Part shown: piece by piece, positions 10,374 to 21,224 of the stretch
Position numbering within the stretch: the stretch's first letter is position 1
How the letters are laid out: the number at the start of each line of letters is the position of its first letter
Source of the DNA: Ophiocordyceps camponoti-saundersi (nom. inval.)
Taxonomy: Eukaryota; Ascomycota; Sordariomycetes; Hypocreales; Ophiocordycipitaceae
Assembly: GCA_003339415.1 (NCBI GenBank)
Contig: PDHQ01000030.1
Span: 134,109-198,108, forward strand
Length of the DNA stretch: 64,000 nt
Direction of reading: 5' to 3'
Translations under genes and position numbers: made by a program
The notes under the pieces: model-generated
What the model saw: the letters and a program-made list of their open reading frames with translations, nothing else
Told to the model about the DNA's origin: nothing
The model's database searches: none

Positions 10374-13300
10374 ATGTCGAGCACCACCACCTCCAAGCCT
10401 CCTCTGGATCCGTCTCTCACCTTGGGCTCGTCCGCCAGCGCCCGTGCCTCCGTCGAATCCATGTCGGCGCCTTCGGCCGTCGACAAGGAGCAGCTCGCTC
10501 ACACTCTCGACAAGATACATACCACGGCCAGTTGTTGCGACTCCCTCACCACTTTCAACGACTTTGCTCCTCCGCCCGACCGAACTTCCGCTTCCGAAGG
10601 TCGCGGCTCGGCTGGCGATCTTATGCAGCATGGCCTCAGCGGCCTCTACACCCGATTTCGTGAAGCTGTTGGCGGCGGCGGCAGCCCTATTAGGTCGACG
10701 CCCAAGGATAGTGACATCGACGAAAACGCCGTCGTGGCCTCCAGACAACAAGGCCACTCGTCCAGGCCCTCGGTGTCTTCCCTCAGTCGCATCGATACCG
10801 CCAACACCGCCACATCCTTCTCTATGTCGCAACCGACGCCCATGACTGAAATATCCTCGTCTGCCATCACCGCCACAACCTCTGATATGAGCCGTTCGCA
10901 GACGTCACAGGCCTCGAAGCCCACGAGCATCCACCTTACATCCGCCCAGAAGCTGTTGCCCACGTCAGCCCGCCAGAGTCTCCCGACCAAGGCTACCAGC
11001 GCCGTGGTAGCAGATCCTACAATCACCCCACCTGTTCATCGTGAAGCCAGCCTCAGCACTGTCCGCACCGATGACAGCAGTCTTGGTCAGAGCACCGGTC
11101 GAAGGAGCCACGGCAGGGCCGACTTCCATACACAGCTATCGACGGCTGAGTCGTCCTCCTTGGCAAGCGTCTACGATACGAAGGACGCTGGCAAGCTCCC
11201 GCCTCGGGCGGCTCGAGATGACAGCTCAAGCGTCGAGGGCAGTGTTGATATACCTCTCGGTCCGGCGAAGTCCGTGGGCCCCTCGACGCTCGTCACAGCA
11301 AACCGCCGTCATGGCCGCAATCCATCCACGAGCTCCTCCTTGCTATCGCCCGACAGCATTAGGAGGAAGCCGACTGTTATCGACAGAATCAGCCGGCCCA
11401 GATCTCCCAGAATCCCTGGATCCCGAGAATCTTCACTCGATCGCGGAACTGCCGAGATCAGCCCCGTCACCACCTCGGCCCACAACTCCAGCTATCACAG
11501 CTCCTTCAGCCGAGAACCCCACAACGCCATCCCGCACCGTGTCCGGCCTGGCCGCTTCCCGGGCAGCGCGGCCCCTGGTAGGGAAAGAGCTTCGAATCAC
11601 ATGAGCGTACAGCTAGACAGAATGCGCCGACAGGTGCTGAGCAAGGAGTTTTGGATGAAGGACGACACCGTCAAGGAGTGTTTTCTATGCCAGACTCCGT
11701 TCACCGCGTTTCGGAGAAAACACCATTGCCGAACCTGTGGGTGCATCTTCGATTCGAAGTGCACTACCGTTGTGCAGGGCAATAAGTTCGGCGTCCAAGG
11801 CTCACTGCGAGTCTGCAAAAATTGTCTCGACGTCATCAGCCGGCGCTTCGACGGTAGCGGATCCGACGATTCTGGCGATGAACGCTCCTTCATGCCGCGA
11901 ATCTTTGGCCCGAATCACTCCAAGCCTGCAAGTGGAAATTCTCCTACTGCCAAGGCCAAGGACCAACAAGATCTGGCCGTTGCATCTGAAGGCTCAGAGG
12001 ATTCGCGACCGTTGTCTACACCCATGATGGCCATACCTGCTACCCGCAGAGTCCGCGGGGAGTCGAATCGCTCGTCTGCCGTGCTCGAGATTGACGCTCC
12101 GCAGCTCAGCCGACCGGGCTCATCTCGTTCCCTACGATCTCTCAACTCCGGTCGGCCGCAATCCTCCGCCGGCCACAAGCGGCATCATTCCAAGCATGGA
12201 TTCCTCGGTCGCTTCAAGCCCCCGCCACCTACGCCTCCCTTTCTCCCGACAACGCTCAATTCATCGGCCAGCGCCGTGGACGATCGTGCTCCATTTCGTA
12301 AGGGTATCGATGATGATAACGTCAAGAAGTCCAAACTTCCGGCTTTCCATGACGACAACATCATTGACCCGGATTTGGCCGACTACATGTCCGACGACTC
12401 GAGCGGCGACGAACGGCTGAGTATTTTTGCGACCATGGGAACCTCGGATCTTCAGTCTGGGAGTTACGAAATTGAGAAGTCAGGCTTTGCGCCTTTCATC
12501 AACGCCGCGAGAAAACATCGCCATAGAGCTGGCGAGAAGAGTGTTAGTGGCATTAGCTTCGTCAGCAGAGGCGTCTTCGATGATTTTACCGGAGGTCCAG
12601 CCAGTTTCGTGGGCCATCGAAGGACTGCACGGCGGCGGAATCTCAGCAACGTGAGCGGCAGTGTCCACCATCTTGGATCTCCGCGACCGAAGTCAGCTGT
12701 TTATAAGGGTCCTTCGGCCTCGACGGAGATGCTTCTCTCGCTCGATAACACAAGCCAAGGCGGGGCACCGCTGACCGGTAGCGAGTCGTTCCGGAATTTC
12801 CAGTCGCTGCCACCGAAAGAAGAGCTCAACCACTCCAGCCTCAGACACGTGGACAAGCTTCTCCGCCAGCTCTTAACGGACGCTGAGATTCCGTCCCCCG
12901 CGGCGTGGCAAAAGGCTCTTGTGCCTATTCTTTTGCAACTGACCGACGACGTCACCCCTGACGTCGCCAAGGGCGAGGACATGGACATAAGGCACTACGT
13001 GAAGCTCAAGCGGATACCCGGTGGCAGGCCCTCCGGAACATCTTACGTCTCCGGCGTTGTGTTCACTAAGAACCTAGCACTCAAGAGCATGCCGCGAAGA
13101 ATCATGAATCCCCGGATCGTACTCGTCACCTTCCCGATCGAGTACCAGCGTCACCAGCAGCACTTTATGAGCTTGCAGCCGGTCATAGAGCAGGAAAAGG
13201 AGTACCTACGAGTTGTGGTCCAGCGGATTACGAATCTTAGGCCGCATGTGCTACTGGCGCAGAAGAGTGTGTCTGGAGTCGCCTTGCAGTATCTCTGTGA

Positions 13301-16300
13301 GGCTAATATCTCGGTGGCTTACAATGTCAAGGACACCGTGATTGAGGCCGTTGCTCGATGCGCCGAGGCCGAGATCGTCGAGTCCCTCGACATGCTGGCA
13401 CTGCCGGTGCGTGTCGGTCGGTGCTCCGCGTTTGAAGTGAGAACATTTGTCAACAATGATCACCCTGGCCGCAAAAAGTCCTACATTTTTCTCTCTGGAT
13501 GCCGTGCCGACCTTGGTTGCACTATTGCTTTGAGGGGCGCGGATAACAGAACCCTCGCCAGGATGAAACAGATTATGGAGTTCATGGTCTACGTCGTCTA
13601 CAATTTGAAGCTGGAGACTAGCCTCTTGCGAGATGAATGCGTCGAACCGCCTGAAGCCTGCGAATCTACATCAATGTCAAGTTCTGTCCAGGCTTTGAAT
13701 GACAGCCTGAGGTCGTTGAGCTCGGCGAGCATCGCGGAGCCCTCCCGAATCGACCCTGCCGTTGTGGTAAACCACCCTTCCAGCGAGAGCGAACTTCCAT
13801 CGCAAACCACTTTGGGCAGTCTTAGCTCGGGCGGCGGCGGGCCTGATGATATCGAGATCCCGAGTCAGGCAGGCCAGCCGGCTATAACCTCCAAGGCCCG
13901 CAAAATGGTGTCGCTCCACGAGCAGCACGGCCCCGCGTCTCACGATGGACAAGTTCCCGACGATGTTCCAATGCCTACATTCTACAGCGAGATGGTGGCC
14001 AAGTATGAGACAAAGATCTTATCCGCCTCTCCATACGTCAAGTTTAAGCAACCCTATCTGTTGATGAGGGCGCGCGAGCAAGAGAGACGGCTTCTCTACC
14101 TCCGGCGGCTACGTGATCAAGACCTGACGGAGGAAGACCCTGAGAAGGCGGGCCACCACAAATTCCAGCTCATAAAGCCTGAAATGGTGGAGAAGATTGG
14201 CCAGACGGCCCCTCGGCAAATCATGGAGATTCTCCACGCGGTGCACGACGCCGAGTACGACAAGGCCTTGTTCAACTACCAGACCCAGACCCGTCAGTGG
14301 GAGACGTACATACAAGGCAATCTGGATCTGTTCGACCCCTACTCACACCAGAACATCGTCGTTCTGTATTCCGTCATCTGCACCGACACCAAGATTCCAT
14401 GCATCGAACCTAGCCTAGTCGCCATCAACTTTTACGACGAGCACGTAGATACGGGCATGGACCCAGACTGCACGCTCGGTCAGTATATTGAAGATTTAGC
14501 CTACGGTAAAAACGACATCTGCAACTCGAATGGCTGTGAGAAGTTGATGCTGGAGCACCACCGGACGTACGTTCACGACCAGTATCGCATTACAGTGTTT
14601 GTGGAACGCATGTCCACTATTGGCCCGAGGCGATCCGAGCTCGGCGACGGCATCACTATGTGGACGTACTGCAAACAGTGCAAGAAAGACTCTATGGAGA
14701 CGGCCATGTCGGACGCCACATTCAAGTACTCCTTTGGCAAGTATCTTGAGCTGCTCTACTGGGGCCGTGGCTTGCGGATGAAGAATGTCGCCGGATGCCC
14801 CCACGACCACTACCCGGACCACGTTCGGTACTTCTCCTTGGGTGATTCGCGGATTCGCATCCATTGGGATCCTATTGATCTTCTGGAGATTGTGGTGCCG
14901 CGAGCGAGGATCACGTGGAAGGTTGTCAATGATCTCAAGCTGAAGAACGAGATTTTCACCAAGATGGAGGAACGCTGGAGCAAGTTCATGGCGTCGGTGA
15001 GGGCGAGGCTCAAGAGCATTCGCATCGACAGCGTCCTGCCCGAAAAGGCCGTCTGTTGCAAGGCTGAGGTGGAGCGGCTGATGAAGAAAGCACAAGAAGA
15101 GCAGCCGGCCATGGTTCACCAGCTGCAGAGCATCTACGTTAAGTCCAAGTACTACGAAGTCGTCCCGTTCAACAGCCTAGTGCGGGAGATGCTCGAGAAG
15201 GCAGGCGAATGGGATCAGGCCTTCGCCAAGCTCGAGGCTGACTTTCTGGGAGACAAGGACATGCGCCAGCTGACGATAATGCAACTGAAAAAGATGTTTA
15301 CTGACAATGAGTCAAAGGAGTCGCTCGTATCGAATGAAGGGAACGGGTCGATAAACGATGGCGACGAACGGCCATCCCAGACCTTTTCAGAAACGGACGA
15401 AAAAAGTGCTCAGTCGTGTGATCTCACCGTGACAGAACAATGTACAGGGACCGGCGCCACTCTCGTCCGGCCGAGGCCGAGGGACGATAGGTCGATGGAT
15501 GAGAATACCGTTGCCGACGATGATGACAAAGTCCAAAACTCCACAGATCGTGCCATCGATGGGATTGAACACCTTGACCTCGCCGCTTCACCTACGTCCG
15601 CCAAGGGCTCTATTCCCCCAGCCAGCCAGCAAGCGATGTTCCTTCAAGATGAGAGCTTGCCGCACAGCCCCACGTCCGGCCACGTCTCTCCTGCGCCCTC
15701 TGGTGCCGTTGCTGCATCATCGTCCCCGTTGACGTCCCCGACACGGCTGTGCCGCAGCCCAACTGACACGTCTTTGTTTGGACCATCTTTGACAGAAAAG
15801 ATGGACCAGATGCGCCGCAATCAGCCGCCAACTCCTGCCCGGACTTCTGCGTCGAGTGCCGGTGTTCCCTCTCAGATACCAAAGCCGACGCTTGACCGCG
15901 CCAAAACAGGTCGAGAGTCTGGATCCAGCACGTCTCCGCCCATGGTCCGGGCCTCCTCTCACCCAGCGAAGCCGACGGCTCGATCTCAGTCATTGGCATC
16001 GACGAAAACTACAGGGGTTAAGGAAACTAGGACCACCGGCGGACAGTTAGATTCTGATCAGGCGTCACAGCCGCAGTCGGAGGCCTCTATCAAAGTGGAT
16101 AAGAAACTCTCTGATAGGCTTGGCCTGACTGCCCTGAAGCACCGCTCCAAAGGAGCCACCTCCAGCATTCCCAGATTAGTTCACAAGAAGAGGGAGTCCA
16201 AGGTATCGACCTTGGCGAGACATTTCGAACAGCTCAGTCGTGAGTTTGAAAAAGAACGTATCCGAGATCGCAAACAACGGGCTGCCAGTCTGCGGCAGCC

Positions 16301-18229
16301 AAAGGCTAGGTTGCCCAGGACGTCGACCAAGGCCATTGTGCACGTGTACGATGATGTCAACCAGGCTTTTGAGGAGCCTGCCGTGGTCACGGAGCACATC
16401 ATGGATGGACAGGGCGAGCAGAAGCAAACCGGCACGCTGCCGCGCACGACTTTAGAAGATGCCAAATCTGAGCTGCCGGCGAAAGCCGCGTCAGAATATT
16501 TAGCGCTTGATAGCAGCGGTAGCAGGACTGTTGAGGGTGACGCCGAGCGACAACCGTCGTTACCATCAATGGCAGAGGGTAACCGTGGTAGCTTGGACGG
16601 TGACACTAAGCTAGAGAGTCAACAGGCGCCGCCAGTACCGCCTCGAATGACACCACCAGCGCTGACAGGGCAGGAGGAGAACGACGACGTGAGCAATGCC
16701 AACACCAGCCAGGCTGTATCGGAAGACGAGGGCGTCGTCAGTGATTCGGAGACTGCCGTCGTCGACGAGTTTCTCCCGGGCATCAAGGAAATCGCCGATG
16801 CTCTAGAGCCGAGCTCCGAGATTCCCCTGGAGCTTCCCAAGCATCAGAAAACCAGTCTTATGAAATATTTGACCAATTTCTGGGCAGAAAGGTCCGCCAG
16901 CGGGTGGCCACCGCTCGAATACCCCGTCAACTCGACGGATCACATCTTTGTCGACTCAGACATCATTGTGCGCGAAGACGAACCTAGCTCAGTCATCGCG
17001 CTGGCCCTAAACAGCGACGACTACAAGGAAAAGCTGGCCAACATCAGGCGAGAGGCACAGGGGGTGGTGATGCAGCGAGAGGGGGAAAGTTCGGGGGAGG
17101 CAGCTCCGAATTCTGTGCCGGCCTCTGACAGCGCGGATTGGACTGTGGACGCGACGGAACAGGAAAAGAGCTTACTTCGCGCCACCGGCACGCACCTGAA
17201 ATATCAGTTTAAGGAGGGCGCCGCCGTCATGACATGCAAGATATTTTACGCCGAGCAATTCGACGCGCTCCGGCGAAAATGTGGCGTTGCCGAGCGGATC
17301 GTCGAGTCTTTGTCACGATGTCTTAAATGGGACTCCAGAGGCGGAAAGACGAAGTCCGTCTTTCTCAAGACGTTGGATGACCGACTCGTACTGAAGGTAG
17401 GTGTTTTCCCCTCTTATCCGATTTCATTGTTGTTGCATCAGAGCTGATTCATGATAGTCTCTTTCCCCTGTCGAGACGTCAGCTTTCTTGCGCTTCGCGC
17501 CGGGCTACTTCAGCATCATGGCGGAAGCTCTCTTCCACGACCTACCTTCAGTCATCGCCAAGATGCTTGGCTTTTTCCAAGTTATCATCAAGAACCCGAC
17601 GACCGGCACGGACACCAAGCTCGACTTGCTAATCACTGAGAACTTGTTTTACGATAGGTCTCCCTCAAGAATCTTTGATCTGAAAGGGTCGATGCGCAAC
17701 CGGAGGATTCAGTCGACGGGTGAGCAAAACGAGGTTTTACTGGACGAAAACATGGTCGAATACATCTACGAGTCGCCGCTCTTTGCGCGAGAGCACTCCA
17801 AGAAGCTTCTTAGGGCGTCGGTCTGGAACGATACGCTGTTCTTGGCGCGGCAGAACGTGATGGATTACTCGCTGATGATCGCCGTCGACGAGGAGAGAAA
17901 GGAGCTCGTGGTCGGAATCATTGATTGTATCAGGACATATACATGGGACAAGAAGTTGGAAAGTTGGATCAAGGACCGCGGTTTTGCTGGCGGTGGCAGA
18001 AACCGTCCGACGGTGACGAGCCCAAAGGAATACAAGTCGCGGTTCCGAGAAGCGATGGCGAGGTATGTCTGCTTGCGTCTATCTTGATCTGCCGAGGAGC
18101 GCGTTCTGATGCATTTGCTACAGGTACATTCTACAGGCACCGAACTGCTGGCATCTGTTTAATAGCCTGCAGTATCCGGCATATCACGGACGAGCCAGGT
18201 TTGAGGATCCTGAGGCTCAACTACAGTAG
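10374..18229 (+). CDS. FAB1: Phosphatidylinositol-3-phosphate 5-kinase Fab1/PIKfyve
   Basis: Makes PI(3,5)P2 on vacuolar/endosomal membranes and controls vacuole size and retrograde traffic. Three exons: 10374-17396, 17458-18062 and 18124-18229, giving about 2577 residues. The start MSSTTTSK at 10374 is preferred to the in-frame ATG at 10308, whose extension is unlike the Ser/Thr-rich N-termini of the family. Domains: a FYVE finger at about 430-500 (CFLCQTPF, RKHHCR, CKNCLD) that binds PI3P; a GroEL/TCP1-like CCT domain at about 900-1130 (RPHVLLAQKSVSGVALQYL, VIEAVARCAEAEIV); a Cys-containing region near 1400-1500; and a C-terminal PIP-kinase domain at about 2240-2570 (FAPGYFSIM, FDLKGSMRNR, NVMDYSLMIAV, IIDCIRTYTWDKKLE). 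Long Ser/Pro-rich linkers lie between them. The two introns fall only in the kinase domain. Metal-binding IID and the DYSL motif are intact, so the kinase looks active. Confidence 0.96.
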
Positions 18230-18547
18230 AAGCCGCAGTGCTAGCGACTACATAGGCAGGATTAGGAGTGTTTAGAGCCAGAACATAAAAGTAAAAGGCA
18301 ATTGAGCGGCGAAATAGGAATATGACGTGCATAAACGTCCGTTCCTACGGACGTACATGTGATGTTCTCTACGGGTATGGATACAGGGCGGACACCTGGT
18401 CGTTGGTGATGATGTCACGAGGCTGGAAGGTAGGTTGCTTATGTATAAGGCTGATTGTGGCGCAGCATGAAATTTCGCATTCATCATGCAAGGCTGGTGT
18501 TGAGACCGCACGAAGTCGCTTGTCAGAATGCTGCTGGCGATGTCGCC
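18230..18547. other. FAB1-MDM12 spacer with hairpin
   Basis: This short spacer holds a perfect inverted repeat, ACGTCCGT / ACGGACGT, at 18335-18342 and 18347-18354 with a 4-base loop. It could act as a transcript-end hairpin or a binding site; role unknown. Confidence 0.5.
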
Positions 18548-19870
18548 ATGTCTATCGATCTCAACTGGGAGGCGCTGACAACCGGCCCCGACGGCGATGC
18601 CCTCGCCGAGCGCATTCGAAGCTTCATCCATGACAAATTTCAGACGGTCCCCCTGCCGCGCTTCATCCGCTCCGTCAACGTCCACGGCTTCGAATTCGGC
18701 TCAATCTCGCCAGAGCTGGAATTGAAGGACATAACAGATCCGCTGCCTGACTTCTACGACTGGAACGGCGACAGCGATGACGAAGGTAGCGAACTACCGT
18801 CGCTTGTTGGGGCACCGGTGACGGCTGCAGCTCCTCATCCCTCTCCTCCCTCTCCTCCCGCTCCTTCCCCTCCGCCTCCCCCTCCAGCGACAACAACGAC
18901 CGCCGGTGCGCGCGCTCGGAAGCGTCCTGTGGGCCTGAAGACAATGATGACGACGGCGCTCTCGCGAGGCGAGACGACCAGTCAAGACCTGGGGAGTCCA
19001 TTTCTCGGCACTTCGACGCCAGGCATCCTCGGCGGCCCTGGGCGAAACTACTTTCAAGGTCACCTTGGGACAGGTACGCACACGCCGCTCGCAGCAGTGG
19101 CGGGCGCACAGCTCGGAGGCGGTAGCTGGATTGGGAGCTCTACGTCCACTTCCCACAGCCGTCACCATTCTCAGAGCAGCGACCGGGCGGCGCATCAGAC
19201 CTTGCGGGAGAAGTCGAGCGTGTCGACGCTGGCACCTACTTCTGTGAGCGCGTCGCGGCCGCCGACGCGGGATCCGCAGCTAGGTTCTGCTGCCACCGAC
19301 CCGGACGAGGCGACCCCTGAAGACGGCGCGCATGATGAGGACCGTTCTCAACCCCCAAGGAGAGAGCCCCGCGTGGACGACGTGCAGGCCGTCTTCCGCA
19401 TTCGCTACGGCGGAGACGTGAGACTGAATCTTACGGCGGAGATACTGCTCGACTACCCAATGCCCAGCTTCGTGAGCATTCCTATCAAGCTGAGCATCAC
19501 GGGCTTGTCGTTTGATGGCGTCGGAGTCCTTGCTCATATACGAAAGCACGTCCATTTCTGCTTCCTCAGTCCCGATGATGCTTTGATGGTGGTGGGATGT
19601 GAAGGCGACGATGGTGACAACGAGGAAGACGACGGCCATGAAAACCACGAGGGCGCTGCCGATGACACGGATGCTGGGCCGCGGAGGCACAAAGGGAGGT
19701 TTGCCGGATTGCTGCAGGGAGTCAAAGTCGAGAGCGAAATTGGCGAGCGGGATGGGGGAAAGCAGAGCCTGAAGAATGTCGGCAAGGTGGAGAGGTTTGT
19801 GCTTGAGCAGGTGAGGAGAATCTTCGAGGAAGAGTTTGTCTACCCCAGCTTTTGGACCTTCTTGGTCTGA
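18548..19870 (+). CDS. MDM12: ERMES subunit Mdm12
   Basis: Mdm12 is a cytosolic lipid-transfer subunit of the ER-mitochondria encounter structure, bridging Mmm1 and Mdm10/Mdm34. Single exon, 440 residues. The start [16 protein letters not shown] at 18548 is the conserved fungal N-terminus; in-frame sequence upstream to 18455 is 5' leader. The SMP (synaptotagmin-like mitochondrial lipid-binding) domain is split: residues 1-78 ([34 protein letters not shown]) and about 275-440 ([46 protein letters not shown]). Between them lies a Pro/Ser/Thr-rich insert with a PPPPPP run, typical of filamentous fungi. A second acidic insert ([14 protein letters not shown]) interrupts the C-terminal half. The end is WTFLV. 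It lies tandem after FAB1. Confidence 0.96.
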   Translation: MSIDLNWEALTTGPDGDALAERIRSFIHDKFQTVPLPRFIRSVNVHGFEFGSISPELELKDITDPLPDFYDWNGDSDDEGSELPSLVGAPVTAAAPHPSPPSPPAPSPPPPPPATTTTAGARARKRPVGLKTMMTTALSRGETTSQDLGSPFLGTSTPGILGGPGRNYFQGHLGTGTHTPLAAVAGAQLGGGSWIGSSTSTSHSRHHSQSSDRAAHQTLREKSSVSTLAPTSVSASRPPTRDPQLGSAATDPDEATPEDGAHDEDRSQPPRREPRVDDVQAVFRIRYGGDVRLNLTAEILLDYPMPSFVSIPIKLSITGLSFDGVGVLAHIRKHVHFCFLSPDDALMVVGCEGDDGDNEEDDGHENHEGAADDTDAGPRRHKGRFAGLLQGVKVESEIGERDGGKQSLKNVGKVERFVLEQVRRIFEEEFVYPSFWTFLV

Positions 19871-20036
19871 CTTGCCCTAGGGATATGAGGTAGCTTTAGA
19901 GCGTAGGCATCTGTCGAGTCGTTGACGCGGGTCTATCATGCGTGCCTTGATCAACCCTCTTCAAGACTACCAGACCCTCACCGATATGCTCTACACGGCC
20001 CATGAGGAACGTCCGACTCCTTCAAACCCCTGAACG

Positions 20037-21044
20037 TCACGTCAGTGTTCGGCGGAAGCCCTGATACGCCTGCTGAATATCCATCTCGAGCTCACGGGCC
20101 TGCTGTTCGCTCAATTCCTCAGCCGCCTTCATCTGGTTGAGAGTGATGAGCCATTGGACAATCTTCCCCCGGCTGTCAAAGTCTTGGTCGGTGACGCGGT
20201 TGACGGACTGGATGACGTCGGACAAGAGCGGATGCAGCTGGTCCTTGGAAAGCATACCGAGCTTAACGGCATCGAGGAAGGTGATGAATTCTTGCGTCGC
20301 TTCGAGAATTAGGACACCGCTCGTGTTGTTGGCGGAGGATGCAGGCGGCGGTGGGGCGGATGAAGAGGCCGTTACCGTGGTCGATGGCATGCCCACGCGA
20401 AGGCGCTCGGTTGCGCGCGGAGCTTCTATCTGAGTTCCAGTCAGCGCGTCGTAATCTCAAGCAAGCCGTTGCCCTGAGAGACTCCTCTTGTTAGGACACT
20501 CGGGTGGCCGTCAGAATTGAAAGGTTTCCGACGTCGCAAGACACGTATGCAAACAGACACAAACCTCCCACTTTGCTTTGAATTCCTCAAGGCCCTGGAA
20601 TTCCCGAGCGATTGTATCGTCGGCCAGTAGGGCTTTATACTGACGCAAGGAGCGTTCGCAGATTTCCGTATATTCAGCCTCCGGGATGGCATCTTTGAGA
20701 AAGGCCTTTTCGAGCTCGTCGAGGGTGATGATAATGCTGAAAAGCTCAGCGAGTGAGTCTTGCAAATCGCGCTCGGCACGCGTCTCGGTAAGTTTGACTT
20801 CCTTGCCGGCGTTTCTTGTTAGATACCTCGGTACGCACGAGGGCACGCAGAAGAGTAGGAGAAGGTCGTCACTTCATCGAGATTAATGGTCGCCGACAAG
20901 GTCGTGTTCGGTACGTAGCTGTGCGGCGTGGGCGCATAGCCTTGTCTGGTCATCGTGAGAATCGGTCGTGAGGTAGCATGGAGAGCGGCCGAGCTTTGGT
21001 CTGCGAAATGTAGCTGACGCACACACACCTTGGGAAGACGTCAT
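20037..21044 (-). CDS. VPS28: ESCRT-I subunit Vps28
   Basis: Vps28 is an ESCRT-I subunit acting with Vps23 and Vps37 in ubiquitin-dependent multivesicular-body sorting; its C-terminal domain recruits ESCRT-II. Four exons on the minus strand: 21029-21044, 20873-20940, 20565-20801 and 20037-20429, giving 237 residues. Exon 1 encodes only MTSSQ plus one base, and all joins restore the family sequence (GYAPTPHSYVPN, then NLDE|EVKLTETRAERDLQ, then KWE|IEAPRATERLRVG). Residues about 30-107 are the Vps23-binding helical core (SIIITLDELEKAFLKDAIPE). About 145-237 is the four-helix C-terminal domain (EFITFLDAVKLGMLSKDQL, DFDSRGKIVQWLITLNQM). A Pro/Ser linker of about 25 residues joins them. It is divergent from NOC2, with 180 bp between start codons. 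Confidence 0.95.
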
Positions 21045-21224
21045 GATGTCGGAGGTCCTCATAGTCATGAGATATTCGACAGCAGCGGCAGAATTGACTC
21101 ACCGCCCGAGGGGTAATTCTTATCGATAAGAGCCATGATCGAAGCGAGAAAAAAAGTTTTAGGCGCTGATTTAGGATTCTCTGCAGTAAACCCTGGTTTC
21201 AACATCAAATCTAAGCCGTTCACC
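21045..21224. promoter_or_regulatory. Bidirectional VPS28/NOC2 promoter
   Basis: The two start codons face away from each other across only 180 bp, so the promoters must be shared or overlapping. An ATG at 21135 in frame with NOC2 lies inside it. Confidence 0.6.

Noticed and set aside
14496..15119. Long antisense frame inside FAB1
   Set aside because: It mirrors the FAB1 codon composition; FAB1 domains on the plus strand fully explain the DNA.
21135..21224. N-terminal extension of NOC2
   Set aside because: The ATG at 21225 has a better start context and matches the lysine-rich family N-terminus, though use of the upstream ATG is not excluded.
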